Part shown: piece by piece, positions 25,601 through 33,594 of the stretch | Position numbering within the stretch: the stretch's first letter is position 1 | Layout of the letters: each line of letters starts with the position of its first letter | NCBI GenBank assembly: GCA_020845805.1 | Contig: JADLFD010000187.1 | Coordinates: forward strand, 1 to 37,500 | Source: Verrucomicrobiales bacterium | GTDB taxonomy: Bacteria > Verrucomicrobiota > Verrucomicrobiia > Limisphaerales > CAIMTB01 | Reading direction: 5' to 3' | Length of the DNA stretch: 37,500 nucleotides | The notes under the pieces: model-generated | Database searches by the model: none | What the model saw: only the letters and a program-made list of their open reading frames with translations | Told to the model about the DNA's origin: nothing | Position numbers and translations under genes: made by a program

Positions 25601-25862
25601 TGCGGCCGTCGCTGGAGTTCAGCGACTTCATGGAAAGCATGTTGTCGACGCCGTTGATCTGCTGCTCGAGCGGCGTGGCAACGGATTGTTCCACCGCCTC
25701 GGCGTTGGCGCCGGGGTAGGTGGCGACGACCTGGATATTGGGGGGCGCGAGCGGGGGGTATTGCTCGATGGGCAGGCCCAGGAGCGAGGTGATCCCGATC
25801 AGGACAATCAGGATCGACAGCACCATGGCCACGATGGGCCGCCGAATGAAGAACAGGGCCAT
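22677..25862 (-). CDS. RND multidrug efflux pump, HAE1 (AcrB-like) family
   Basis: This 1061-aa inner-membrane proton antiporter begins MALFFIRRPIVAMVLSILIV, the classic HAE1 start. It has two 6-TM halves and two large periplasmic porter loops. The proton-relay residues are present: 'GIVVDDAIVVVEAV' (two Asp, about 406-407) and 'GLAAKNAILIVEFAK' (Lys at about 936), matching Asp407, Asp408 and Lys940 of AcrB. The length equals AcrB plus a Pro/Ala-rich tail. It exports hydrophobic drugs, bile-like compounds or dyes through the outer-membrane channel; the true substrate is not visible. It follows the adaptor gene by six bases. No transcriptional regulator gene is adjacent. Confidence 0.96.
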   Translation of the reverse strand: MALFFIRRPIVAMVLSILIVLIGITSLLGLPIEQYPPLAPPNIQVVATYPGANAEAVEQSVATPLEQQINGVDNMLSMKSLNSSDGRMLLSVSFNVGTDLDVANTLTQNRVAQAQSRLPQDVVLQGVTVKKVNPSILMLVSLFSPQGTYDDLFLNNYAVLNIKDSLLRVKGVSQVDAGGSEYGMRIWLDPDRLAKLQLTPADVIAALRQQNIQAPAGQVGAAPSRPDQAFTYTVRAPGKLADPAEFGEVLVRATEEGRQIRIKDVARVELGGEAYKSFARLNGKQAGVLMLYLLPGANQIESAEGVYRTMEELKRFVPADVDYAISYDTTPAVQASIEEILHTLLEAIVLVVLVVFVFLQNARATFIPLLTVPVSLLGTFAVFPLIGFSVNTLSLFGMVLAIGIVVDDAIVVVEAVMHHIEHGLSPHDATVQAMKEVSGPVIGIALILAAVFVPVAFLGGLVGRLYQQFALTIAIAVLISAFCALSLSPALAALLLKPVSARRGLLARAFGVFNRSFDATTAVYVRLAAALARKAILAVALVALVAVGAGGLARVIPGGFVPDEDQGILLVNVQLPNAASLERTKQVCDRVDAVLATVPGIERFNVIGGMSFLSGTYTPNAASYFVRLKDWKERTTPETSLPGILARLSRDLMAIPEALIFPFTPPTLPGFGAAGGFSFVLQDRSGTLSVTELGDATFQFVAAARKRPELTGLFTSFDPRVPQVRLEVDREKVTKLGIPVQDVFATLQASLGGAYVNDFNRFGRLYRVFVQSEADFRQNPEDIGRFHVRSPSTGAMIPLSTVVRTLPDSGTEVTTRYNLFRSVEISGRAAPGFSSAQAMRALEQVAAQVLPKGMGYDYTGLSYQEKTAPNPLPTFVLAVVFVFLLLAAMYESWSLPWSVLLGTPLVALGAFLGVWAHGLDNNVFVQVGLVMLIGLAAKNAILIVEFAKAKREEGLSAVDAALESARLRFRPILMTAFAFILGVVPLMIATGSGANSRQVMGTAVFYGMLVATAAGVFLIPALYVFVERFTRSQPTPAAASPAPAPSHDAGTTPPPSDDRHS

Positions 25863-25868
25863 GGCGGT

Positions 25869-27146
25869 TCAGGGCTGGGCGGGGCGCGAGGCCGGGGCGG
25901 TTTCGAGGACCAGGTTGGTCACCAGCGCGCTCACCGGCACGCCGTTCTGCAACTTCTGGATTCCGTCCACGACCACGGTCTCGCCGGGCCGAAGCCCCGA
26001 GGTGACCACGTACCAATCCCCCACGCGCGGACCGAGGGTCACCTTGCGGAACTCGGCCTTGGACTCGGGAGTGACCGTGTACACCGCGTAGGTGGCCTGG
26101 AGTTCCTGAACCGCGCGCTGCGGCACTGGAATGCTGTTGGTGAAGACCTCGCGCGCGTAGCGGACCCGTGCGAACTGGCCGGGGCGGATGACATTGCCCG
26201 GATTGGGAAACGAGGCCTCGAGGAGGAACGTGCCGGTCGCCGCGTCGACCTCGCGGTCGCCAAACACGATGGAGCCGCGGTGCGGATGGAGGACGCCGTC
26301 CGCCAGGACCAGCTCAAACGTATCGCGCTCCCGGTCCTGACCCGGCGCGTCCTGCGGATGCCGTCGCCGCCAGCCGAGATATTCCTGCTCGCTGACGCTG
26401 AACCGGACGTGCACGGGGTCGAGGGTGGAGACGGTGGTGAGGAGAGTGTTCTGGCCCTGACCCACCAGGTTTCCCGGTTTGACCTCGGTTTTGCCCGCGA
26501 CTCCGGAGATGGGGGCGAGAATGCGTGTGTAACCGAGTTGGATGAGCGCGTTGCTGACGCCGGCGCCGGCCGCCTGGGCACTGGCGGCGGCGCTGCGTTC
26601 GGCGGCGAGGGCGTCGTCGAATTGCTGACCGGAGATGGCGCGACGTTCCTTCAGCGGCCCGAGCCGGTTGGTATCGCGCTGGGCCTTCTGCCAGGCGGCG
26701 GTGGCCTGGGCGAGCAGGGCCTCGGCCTGCTGAAGATTCGCACGGAACGGTTGGTCGTCGATGGTGTAGAGCAGATCGCCTTCGCGCACCGGTCGACCTT
26801 CCTGGAAATGGATCGAGTGCAGGAACCCGGCCACGCGCGCCCGAATCTCCACATCCTGGGATCCCCGGGTTTCGCCGATGTTTTGGACATACGACGGGAT
26901 GTCACGAGCCTGGACCACCAGGGCGATGACCGGCACGGGCGGAGGTGCCGCGGCTGGGGGAGGAGCGGCTGGCCGGCAGGCGGTGAAGCTGAGGAGCGTG
27001 GCCGTGGCAGCGGCCAACGCGGCCCATGCCTTGCCGGGGCGCCGGCCCCGCCCGGGTGGAACCGGAGTAGAAAGGCCCGGCCGGGGTGTCCATCCGATTC
27101 CGCAGGAGGCATTCACGGGGTAAAAGGGGTGGGGGCGAGTCGCCAC
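25869..27146 (-). CDS. RND efflux periplasmic adaptor (membrane fusion protein)
   Basis: This protein of up to 425 aa is AcrA-like. A lipobox-like sequence, LLSFTAC, sits at about residue 57 after a hydrophobic stretch, so it should be an inner-membrane lipoprotein. The lipoyl-like half motifs 'VEIRARVAGFLHSIHFQEGRPVREGDLLYTID' and 'RILAPISGVAGKTEVKPGNLVGQG' flank a coiled-coil hairpin ('ANLQQAEALLAQATAAWQKAQRDTNRL'). The start is not secure: GTG 27146 is the longest, and GTG 27116 is also possible. No clear ribosome-binding site is seen. The adaptor joins the pump to the outer-membrane channel, and the gene is first in the operon. Confidence 0.92.
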   Translation of the reverse strand: MATRPHPFYPVNASCGIGWTPRPGLSTPVPPGRGRRPGKAWAALAAATATLLSFTACRPAAPPPAAAPPPVPVIALVVQARDIPSYVQNIGETRGSQDVEIRARVAGFLHSIHFQEGRPVREGDLLYTIDDQPFRANLQQAEALLAQATAAWQKAQRDTNRLGPLKERRAISGQQFDDALAAERSAAASAQAAGAGVSNALIQLGYTRILAPISGVAGKTEVKPGNLVGQGQNTLLTTVSTLDPVHVRFSVSEQEYLGWRRRHPQDAPGQDRERDTFELVLADGVLHPHRGSIVFGDREVDAATGTFLLEASFPNPGNVIRPGQFARVRYAREVFTNSIPVPQRAVQELQATYAVYTVTPESKAEFRKVTLGPRVGDWYVVTSGLRPGETVVVDGIQKLQNGVPVSALVTNLVLETAPASRPAQP

Positions 27147-27227
27147 GACGGCGAAGTCACCCGCATGCTCGGCCCTGGCCTACGGACGCACGAACGATGG
27201 AACGTGGGGTGTCCTTGTCGCAGCGGG

Positions 27228-28622
27228 CTAGAGGCTATGTGTCTCGCCGAGGCCCGGCAAGACAGGCTTGAGGCGATGACGCTGCGTGAGTTGCGCGGCC
27301 AGGGCGCGGCGCGGTCCGTCTTCGCCGTGAGTGAGGAACACCTTGGGGCGGGCGGCGGCGAGGGGAGAGAACCAGGCGAGCAGGTCGGTCTGGCCCGCAT
27401 GGGCGCTGAACCCGCCGAGGGTGTGCACCGTGCCTTTCACGGCGATGACTTCACCGTGGATTTTCACGCGGGACTCCCCGTCGACCAGGCGTCGGCCCAG
27501 CGAGCCGGCGGCCTGGAAGCCCACGATGATCACGTGGGTATTGGGTTTCCAAAGACCGGCTTTGAGATGGTGCAGGATACGGCCGGCGTTGCACATGCCG
27601 GCGCCGGCCATGATGAGGCACGGTCCTTCGACGTCGTTGATGCGCTTGGATTCGTCGGCGGTGCTGGCCATGCGCAGGGTGGCGAGGTCCTTCTGGAGGG
27701 AGCCTTCGCTGAGGAAAGCCAGCATATCCTCGTCGAAGAGTTCGTGGTGACGCTGGTAGATCTTCCAGGCCTCGATCGCCATGGGACTGTCGAGGAACAC
27801 GGGGAAGGGTTTGACCAGGCGCTTTCGGAACACCCACGCGAGGAGCAGGGTGAGGGTCTGGGCTCGGCCCACGGCGAAAGTGGGTACGATCATTCGCCCG
27901 CCCTCGCTCGTGGCGCGGCGCAGGATTTCCACGAATTCATCCACCGTTTCCCGAAACGGTCGGTGGTCACGGTCGCCGTAGGTCGATTCGAGAATCACCG
28001 CGTCGGCATCATGGAAGGTTTCCGCGTCCTTCAGGATGGGGGCCCCACGCGGGCCGAGGTCGCCGGAGAACACGAGGCACTGTTCGCGTGTGCCTTCGCG
28101 CACACGGACCTGAAGGCACGCCGAACCCAGCATGTGCCCCGCCTCGAGGAAGGTCACCTCGATGCCGGAAGCGACGGGGACCGGTTGGTGATAGGGCACG
28201 GGCCGGAACTGGCGCAGGATGCGCTCGACGTCGGCGCTCTCAAAAAGCGGCGGTTCGGGGGCGAGGCCGGCGCGCTGACGCTTGCGATTCTTCCGCTCCC
28301 CGTCCTGCAACTGGACCTTGGCGGCATCGCGCAGGATGAGTCCGGCCATTTCCACCGTGGCCGGGGTGGTATGGATGGGACCGGTGAATCCGGCACGACC
28401 GAGGAGAGGGAGGCGGCCGGTGTGATCGAGGTGGCCGTGGGTTAGCACCACGGCGTCGAAGTTGGCGGCGGTGCGGCCTCCGGGGGCCTTGTTGAGCAGG
28501 TCCGCCGGGCGACCTCCCTGGAAGAGGCCGCAGTCCACCAGGACGCGCGCGGTCTCCGTCTCGATCAGATAAGCGGAGCCAGTGACCTGGCCACCGGCAG
28601 CTCCGTGGAACGTGAGATTCAT
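27228..28622 (-). CDS. Beta-CASP metallo-beta-lactamase-fold RNase/hydrolase
   Basis: This 464-aa protein starts at ATG 28622 (MNLTFHGAAGGQVTGS, the family N-terminus); an upstream GTG is less likely. The zinc site motif LTHGHLDHTGRL (His62, His64, Asp66, His67), 'EAGHMLGSA', 'VFSGDLG' and 'ESTYGDRDH' form the metallo-beta-lactamase core. The beta-CASP part has 'VPTFAVGRAQTL', 'GAGMCNAGRILHHL' and 'GGFSAHAGQTDLLAW', then 'LTHGE'. Proteins of this CPSF73-like class cut RNA (YSH1/RNase-J-related), and many bacterial members have no assigned substrate. It is probably cytoplasmic. It is on the same strand as the efflux operon but about 80 bases upstream of it, so co-transcription is possible. Confidence 0.9.
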   Translation of the reverse strand: MNLTFHGAAGGQVTGSAYLIETETARVLVDCGLFQGGRPADLLNKAPGGRTAANFDAVVLTHGHLDHTGRLPLLGRAGFTGPIHTTPATVEMAGLILRDAAKVQLQDGERKNRKRQRAGLAPEPPLFESADVERILRQFRPVPYHQPVPVASGIEVTFLEAGHMLGSACLQVRVREGTREQCLVFSGDLGPRGAPILKDAETFHDADAVILESTYGDRDHRPFRETVDEFVEILRRATSEGGRMIVPTFAVGRAQTLTLLLAWVFRKRLVKPFPVFLDSPMAIEAWKIYQRHHELFDEDMLAFLSEGSLQKDLATLRMASTADESKRINDVEGPCLIMAGAGMCNAGRILHHLKAGLWKPNTHVIIVGFQAAGSLGRRLVDGESRVKIHGEVIAVKGTVHTLGGFSAHAGQTDLLAWFSPLAAARPKVFLTHGEDGPRRALAAQLTQRHRLKPVLPGLGETHSL

Positions 28623-28716
28623 GGATGTGGGGGGGGCGGGAGCGCCCACTGTTCCCCGCTGGCGCAGGAGTTCAAGTCCCGAGCGGGTACGCGAGAAAAC
28701 GTTAAGGAGGGAGTTT

Positions 28717-28761
28717 GGACGGGATGGACCTTATGGACCCTATGGACCCTATGGACGGGAT
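28717..28761. repeat. Five tandem 9-base units (GGAC..TAT/GAT)
   Basis: The units are GGACGGGAT, GGACCTTAT, GGACCCTAT, GGACCCTAT and GGACGGGAT, with no bases between them. The outer two are identical and the middle three similar. They fill part of the 164-base gap between the DUF2851 stop (28787) and the beta-CASP start (28622). The nine-base period and lack of ribosome-binding signals suggest a microsatellite-like array rather than a coding or promoter element. Confidence 0.8.
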
Positions 28762-28786
28762 GGGTTCGGGGAGGGATAGCGGCGCG

Positions 28787-30259
28787 TTAGGGGGTGGGCG
28801 CGGGTGTGGGTTCGGGCCAGGTCCCGGGAACGGAGGGGTTCCATTGGGCCACGAGGGCGGGGAAACGACAGTTCTCGCAGAGCAGATTCGTGGTGGAGCA
28901 GAAGTCGCGCGCCACCTGGAGCAGGCCCTGTTGCAACGCAACACTGCGGCGGCCGGGGAGTGGCGCCTCACCCAGGAGTCGTGCGCGGACCAGCTTCAAC
29001 GCGGTGTTGTCCTCGCCGGGCGGCCAACGGAAGTAAAGCTGTTCGACGCGCTGACGCGCAGCGGGGTCGGTCCCGGCGTCGGCGCGCGCCCAGAGCCAGG
29101 GAAGGATCACGTTGGCGGCGAGGTCGGCCAGGCGCCCGGCACCGAGCAGGGGTGGCGCCTCGGGAAGATCACGTGCGGTCAGCGTGTAATGACGCCGCCA
29201 GAACCCGACCGCTTCCGGGCGGATGCTTTCGGTCAGGGATTCGTCGGCGTTCGGATCGGGGTCGTCGGTTTGTTGGGCAAACCATGTTTCGACGCGGCCG
29301 GGCCAGTCGGGATCCGCGACCCAGGCGGCCGCGAGGGCGATGCGGCGCTGGGGATGGTTGGCGGGGCGGACGCCGTTCAAGCGCCAGGCGAGGGGGGGGA
29401 GGATATGAGGGCGAAGGGTATCGCGATCGCGCCACCAGAGGTCCCACAAGCGGCGTCCGTACGAGCCTGCCTGCGGTTCGGCGGGCAGGAGGCCGCTGAG
29501 GCCGAGCAGGCGCGCTTCCCAACCTTCGCGGGACTCGACGGCGATGCCGCGCGCGACGGGAAGCAATTCGGCGAGGCGCTGCATCGGCCAGGCGTTGTGC
29601 TTGTAGCCGAGGGCGCGGAAGGCGCCTTCCCAGAGCGCCTGGTGCCAGCCCGCGACGCGGGCGCGGGCGCGAAACGCGTGGGCCTTGCAGCGCAGGCGCA
29701 CCGCCGCCGCCTGGAGGAGCAGGGCTTCCTGTTGGGCGGTGTCGAGGTGGCGCAGTGGGCTGGCGCAGTGGCCCGAGAGCCATTCCGCGGGGAATTCGGC
29801 GGGGCCGCCGATCCAGGGGCCGAGTTCCTGCACGGGTTCATCGAGCAGGGCTTGGAGGCCGAGGGTGGGGAGGAGGGGCGGGGTGGCGGAAGGTTCCCAA
29901 ACCACATGAAGCACGACTTGGGCGTACTCGGGGTTCTGGAAGTGGCCATGGGATTTCCAGCCGGCGGAGGTGAGATCGATTTCGATATCGCCCGTGACGG
30001 GTTCCTGATCGTCGATCTGGATCATGGCCCCGCGGAAGTCGGGTCCGGCCTCGTGATTCCAGAGGCCGGGGTGAAGGACGGTCAGGCGTCGGCCGTCGGT
30101 GGTTTTGAGTTCCTCACGCCGCACGCGTTGGTGAGCCCAGACCTCCTGAAGCCAGCGTTCGGGGGGCGGACCGCCGGGGGCGGAGTCTCGGAACGCGGCG
30201 GGGGCGCCTTCCTGGGCGCGCCATTGCAGGTAGAAATCGTGGGGAACGCAGGTGCTCAC
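28787..30259 (-). CDS. DUF2851 family protein
   Basis: This protein of about 490 aa starts at GTG 30259 or GTG 30274; the frame continues upstream through the repeat region but is not protein-like there. The family signature 'LQEVWAHQRVRREELKTTDGRRLTVLHPGLWNHEAGPDFRGAMI' near the N-terminus and 'GDIEIDLTSAGWKSHGH' mark DUF2851. The C-terminus has 'CENCRFPALVAQWN', with two Cys in the CxxC form common to the family. The D..I.I(D/H) pattern has been suggested to resemble a nuclease-like fold, but the function is unknown. No signal peptide is clear, so it is likely cytoplasmic. Expression would be from the minus strand after the PriA gene, across the repeat-filled gap. Confidence 0.82.
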   Translation of the reverse strand: MSTCVPHDFYLQWRAQEGAPAAFRDSAPGGPPPERWLQEVWAHQRVRREELKTTDGRRLTVLHPGLWNHEAGPDFRGAMIQIDDQEPVTGDIEIDLTSAGWKSHGHFQNPEYAQVVLHVVWEPSATPPLLPTLGLQALLDEPVQELGPWIGGPAEFPAEWLSGHCASPLRHLDTAQQEALLLQAAAVRLRCKAHAFRARARVAGWHQALWEGAFRALGYKHNAWPMQRLAELLPVARGIAVESREGWEARLLGLSGLLPAEPQAGSYGRRLWDLWWRDRDTLRPHILPPLAWRLNGVRPANHPQRRIALAAAWVADPDWPGRVETWFAQQTDDPDPNADESLTESIRPEAVGFWRRHYTLTARDLPEAPPLLGAGRLADLAANVILPWLWARADAGTDPAARQRVEQLYFRWPPGEDNTALKLVRARLLGEAPLPGRRSVALQQGLLQVARDFCSTTNLLCENCRFPALVAQWNPSVPGTWPEPTPAPTP

Positions 30260-30302
30260 GTGACGTGCAAGCACCGCTGACGGCGGGGTGAAATGCAAGC
30301 AT

Positions 30303-30352
30303 CCAGCCGGTCGGCTGGCGGTCGGTCGCTGGTTTTGGGCTGGGTCTGACCC
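30303..30352. repeat. Two short palindromes upstream of the DUF2851 gene
   Basis: CCAGCCG-GT-CGGCTGG (30303-30318) and GGGTC-T-GACCC (30342-30352) stand 23 bases apart in the 5' region of the DUF2851 gene. The second resembles the GGGTCTGACCC core that recurs in some REP-like families. They could be protein sites, mRNA hairpins or fragments of a repeat. No function can be assigned from sequence. Confidence 0.4.
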
Positions 30353-30383
30353 CGCACCCTGCTGGCTCTGGTGTCGGGTCGGT

Positions 30384-30600
30384 CTCACGCCAAGGCGCCG
30401 AGCTCGCGAAAGGAGGAGAGTCCGAAGCCCTCGACCGTGCGAGGTCATTTGCCTTTCTTGGCGCCTTTGCGCCTTGGCGTGAGCCCGAGAAGGAGGGGTG
30501 GCTCGAGTGAAGGCGCCAAGCTCGCCAAGGGGGAGAGTCCGAAGCCCTCGACCGTGCGGTGTCACCTGCTTCTTCTCTGGCCTTAGCGCCTGGGCGTGAG
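30384..30600. repeat. Composite repeat element (CTTGGCGTGAG family)
   Basis: A perfect 15-base inverted repeat, CTCACGCCAAGGCGC (30384-30398) against GCGCCTTGGCGTGAG (30469-30483), encloses a segment. Inside and beyond it a 55-base unit is repeated directly at an offset of about 118 bases (30392-30447 and 30510-30564). This pair includes a 27-base stretch identical in both copies (30415-30441 and 30532-30558). A third, diverged end, AGCGCCTGGGCGTGAG, closes the element at 30585-30600. The element sits 18 bases before the priA stop codon. With the two small palindromes it accounts for the 359-base gap between DUF2851 and priA. Confidence 0.8.
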
Positions 30601-30618
30601 ACTGAGAATGGAGGGAGG

Positions 30619-32937
30619 TCAGAGGAGGTTCACGGGATCGATGTCCACGGTGAGGCGGAGGTCGTCAGGCAACTTCAGGTCCGCCAGGCAGGGAGTCAGC
30701 ATCGACGCGAGCCGCGACATGGATTTCGTGCGCAGCATGATTTGGTGGCGATAGAAGCTCTCCGCCTTGAGCAGGGGGGCGGGCGCCGGGCCGGCGAGCA
30801 CGAGGTCGCGCAGGGGACGCAGGGCTTCCTGCAGCGTCTTGGCGAGGTGCTCCGCGGTAAAGCGGACTTTATCCTCGTTGCGCCCGCGCAAGGTCAGGAG
30901 CGCGGCCCGCGTGACGGGCGGGTACTGGAGTTGTTCGCGGAACTCGAGTTCCTGTTCGTAGAAGCCGACGTAATCGGCGCGGCGCGCGTACTGGATGGCC
31001 GGATGGAATGGGGTGAACGCCTGCACGAAGACCTCACCTTCGATGTCGCCGCGTCCTGCGCGCCCGGAAACCTGGGTGAGCAGTTGGAAGGTCCGCTCTC
31101 CGGCGCGGAAGTCGGCCAGGTGCAGTCCGAGATCGGCATAGACGATTCCGACCAGGGTCACGTTGGGGAAGTGCAGTCCTTTGGCGATCATCTGGGTTCC
31201 CACCAGGATGTCGGTGCGTCCGACGCGGAACTCGCTGAGGATTTTGCGATAGTCCTCCTTGCGCTGCAGCGTGTCGGAGTCCATGCGTGCGATGCGGGCG
31301 TGGGGGAACGCCTTGCGCAGGGCGTCCTCGAGGCGCTCGGTACCGAGCCCGGAATAGCGGATGGCAGAGTTCTTGCAGGTCGGCTCCGGGCAGACCGTGG
31401 GCGCGGTTTCCTCATGACCGCAAATGTGGCAGCAGAGGCGTTGCTTATGCCGGTGGTAGGTGAGGGAGACGGAGCAGTTGGGGCATCCGGCCACGAACCC
31501 GCACTGCGTGCACTGGAGGGACGTGGAGAAACCGCGCCGATTGAGAAAGAGGATCGTCTGCTCCTTGCGTTCGAGGCGTTGCAGGATGGCCTCGTGCAAG
31601 GCATGCGAGAAGACGGGCGGCCCTTTGGCTTTGCGCGCTTCGGTGCGCATGTCGATCACGCGCACGATGGGCATGCGTGCGTTGTCGGCGCGGTGCTTGA
31701 GTTCGAGCAGATGGTACTTGCCGCGGCGCGCGTGGTGGTAGCTCTCCATCGAGGGCGTCGCGGAGCCGAGGACCACGGCGGCGCCGGCCCGCTGGGCGCG
31801 CACGATGGCCACGTCGCGCGCATGATAGCGCGGCGCCTCCTCCTGCTTGTAGGAGTGCTCGTGTTCCTCGTCGACGATGATCAGTCCCAGCGGATGCACC
31901 GGGGCAAAGACGGCGGAACGCGCGCCAATGGCAATGCGTGCGCGGCCCTGCCGGATCTTCTGCCACTCATCGTGGCGTTCTCCGCTGGAGAGGTGGCTGT
32001 GCAGGACCGCGACGAGAGTGCGATGGGGGCCGTGGTTGAAGCGGGCCTTGAAGCGCTCAACCGTCTGCGGGGTCAGGGAGATCTCCGGCACGAGCACGAT
32101 CGCCCCTTTGCCCTGCCCGAGCGCGTGTGCGATGGCCTGAAGGTAAACCTCGGTCTTGCCTGAACCGGTGACCCCGTGAAGCAGGAAGGTTGATTTTGCG
32201 GGGGCGGCGGCGGACACGGCCGCCGGCGCGAGGTCTTTCGAGGGAAGGGGCGCGGCGGATTCGGGTTCAGGTCCCGGTGCGGGTGAGGACGCGGGTGCGG
32301 GCGCGGGTTCCAGCGCCGCGAGAATGGCCTGGAGCGCCACGGCCTGCTCGGGATTCAGCGGGAGGGGGTCGGTGGGCAGGATGTGATCGGTGGCATAGGG
32401 ATCGCGCTCGGCGATCTCGGAGGAGATGGTCACCAGACCACGGTCCTCCAGGCGCCGGACGGTATCCGCGGTCGTGCCGGCGAGGGTGAGCAGTTCCTGG
32501 AGGGGGAGTTCGCGCCATTCCTCGACGATGCCGAGGATGTCCTGTTGTCGTTTGGTGAGCTTGGGTTGCGGGTCGCGCGCGGGCAGCAGGCGCACTTTGA
32601 GGCGATGACGCCAGCCCTCCTGCTCCTGGCGCACCGACTCCGGCAGGACCGACTTCAACGCCAGCTCCAGCGGGCAGCAGTAGTAGGTGGCGATCCACCG
32701 GGCGAGGTCGAGGATGGCGGGCGTGATTTGCGATTGCTGGCCCAGAACGCGTGCGAGGGGACGCAGGTTGGTTTGCGGCGAGGATTCGGCGAGCGAGACG
32801 ATGCTGCCCAGGATTTCGCGCGGGCCGAAGGGAACCTTCACTCGTCGTCCCACCTCCACCTGCGCCTCCAGTTCCGGGGGCACCAGGTAGTCGAACTCCT
32901 TGCGGAGGGCGAGGTCCAGGGCGACGCGTGCGATCAC
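30619..32937 (-). CDS. priA: Primosomal replication restart helicase PriA
   Basis: This 772-aa protein has the PriA N-terminal DNA-binding region (VALDLALRKEFDYLVPP), Walker A GVTGSGKTEVYL, IIVDEEHEHSYKQEEAPRYHARD (DEEH box) and GSATPSMESY. The zinc-binding cysteine cluster (CTQCGFVAGCPNCSVSL, LCCHICGHEE and VCPEPTCKN) is followed by GTERLEDAL and 'RMDSDT'. GTG 32937 is chosen because it precedes the family N-terminus. The frame stays open to 34803 across another gene, but that part is a shadow. A Pro/Ala/Glu-rich insert of about 40 residues (about 207-247) lies just before the Walker A motif and is longer than usual. PriA reloads the replication helicase at stalled forks. Confidence 0.96.
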   Translation of the reverse strand: MIARVALDLALRKEFDYLVPPELEAQVEVGRRVKVPFGPREILGSIVSLAESSPQTNLRPLARVLGQQSQITPAILDLARWIATYYCCPLELALKSVLPESVRQEQEGWRHRLKVRLLPARDPQPKLTKRQQDILGIVEEWRELPLQELLTLAGTTADTVRRLEDRGLVTISSEIAERDPYATDHILPTDPLPLNPEQAVALQAILAALEPAPAPASSPAPGPEPESAAPLPSKDLAPAAVSAAAPAKSTFLLHGVTGSGKTEVYLQAIAHALGQGKGAIVLVPEISLTPQTVERFKARFNHGPHRTLVAVLHSHLSSGERHDEWQKIRQGRARIAIGARSAVFAPVHPLGLIIVDEEHEHSYKQEEAPRYHARDVAIVRAQRAGAAVVLGSATPSMESYHHARRGKYHLLELKHRADNARMPIVRVIDMRTEARKAKGPPVFSHALHEAILQRLERKEQTILFLNRRGFSTSLQCTQCGFVAGCPNCSVSLTYHRHKQRLCCHICGHEETAPTVCPEPTCKNSAIRYSGLGTERLEDALRKAFPHARIARMDSDTLQRKEDYRKILSEFRVGRTDILVGTQMIAKGLHFPNVTLVGIVYADLGLHLADFRAGERTFQLLTQVSGRAGRGDIEGEVFVQAFTPFHPAIQYARRADYVGFYEQELEFREQLQYPPVTRAALLTLRGRNEDKVRFTAEHLAKTLQEALRPLRDLVLAGPAPAPLLKAESFYRHQIMLRTKSMSRLASMLTPCLADLKLPDDLRLTVDIDPVNLL

Positions 32938-33059
32938 GCGGCTAGCAAACGGGGAGGAACGACACCGGGGGAAGAGGAAAGTGCGAGGTGCTCGGGATGA
33001 ACGGGCCGCGCGCGGTGCGCGGGTGAAGATCCGACTGGCCCCGGCGCGATGGGTCGGCG

Positions 33060-33488
33060 ATGAACGGGTGCATGGCTGCGGAAACGGAGCAGGGAAAAGC
33101 GGGAGCCGAGGCGCTCGAGTCGCGGTTGCGTGCGCTCGGCGTGGACCCCGCGCAGGTGGAGGAGATCTTCGTGCGCTCGGGTGGGCACGGGGGTCAGAAC
33201 GTGAACAAGACCTCGACCTGCGTGCAGTTGGTGCATCGTCCGACCGGGTTGGTGGTGAAATGCCAGGAGACGCGGCAGCAGGGGCGCAACCGCGAGCGCG
33301 CGTGGTGGCTGCTGGTGGAACGTTTGGAGGCGGCGCGCGATCGGCGTCGTGCGGAGGTGGTGGCTCAGGCCGAGAAGGAACGGCGCCGGAAACGCCCACG
33401 CAGCCGTGCATCCAAGGGCCGGATGCTGGAGGGAAAGGCACGGCAGGGGGCGAAGAAGGTGCTTCGCCGACGGCCGGGTGACGACTGA
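33060..33488 (+). CDS. Small GGQ-domain release-factor-like protein (ArfB/C12orf65-type)
   Basis: This 142-aa protein has one RF-1 domain. The peptidyl-hydrolysis loop is 'FVRSGGHGGQNVNKTSTCVQ' (Gly44, Gly45, Gln46), followed by 'HRPTGLVVKCQETRQQGRNRERAW', and then a long Lys/Arg-rich tail. Stand-alone GGQ proteins with a basic tail rescue stalled ribosomes by entering the empty mRNA channel (ArfB) or act on released large subunits (C12orf65/mtRF-R). The tail and the 'NKTSTCVQL..RPTG' pattern are closest to the C12orf65-like group. No stop-codon recognition domain is present, so it is not RF1 or RF2. ATG 33060 or the ATG at 33072 is the start. It is divergent from priA. Confidence 0.88.
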   Translation: MNGCMAAETEQGKAGAEALESRLRALGVDPAQVEEIFVRSGGHGGQNVNKTSTCVQLVHRPTGLVVKCQETRQQGRNRERAWWLLVERLEAARDRRRAEVVAQAEKERRRKRPRSRASKGRMLEGKARQGAKKVLRRRPGDD

Positions 33489-33594
33489 GGCTCTCCGAGG
33501 CCAGCGAAATGCATTTCCCTTGCTGGCGGAAGGGGCGGCTCGGAGAGTCCGCGGTCCGGCGACCTGAAGGTACGGCACGACCGGTTTGGCACCC

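Noticed and set aside
24597-28445. Long plus-strand open frame (over 1200 codons) through the RND operon
   Set aside because: It is a shadow on the opposite strand of the pump, adaptor and beta-CASP genes, with low-complexity Gly/Asp/His-rich composition.
30384-30600. CRISPR-like array
   Set aside because: Only two direct copies of about 55 bases, no regular spacers and no cas genes nearby.
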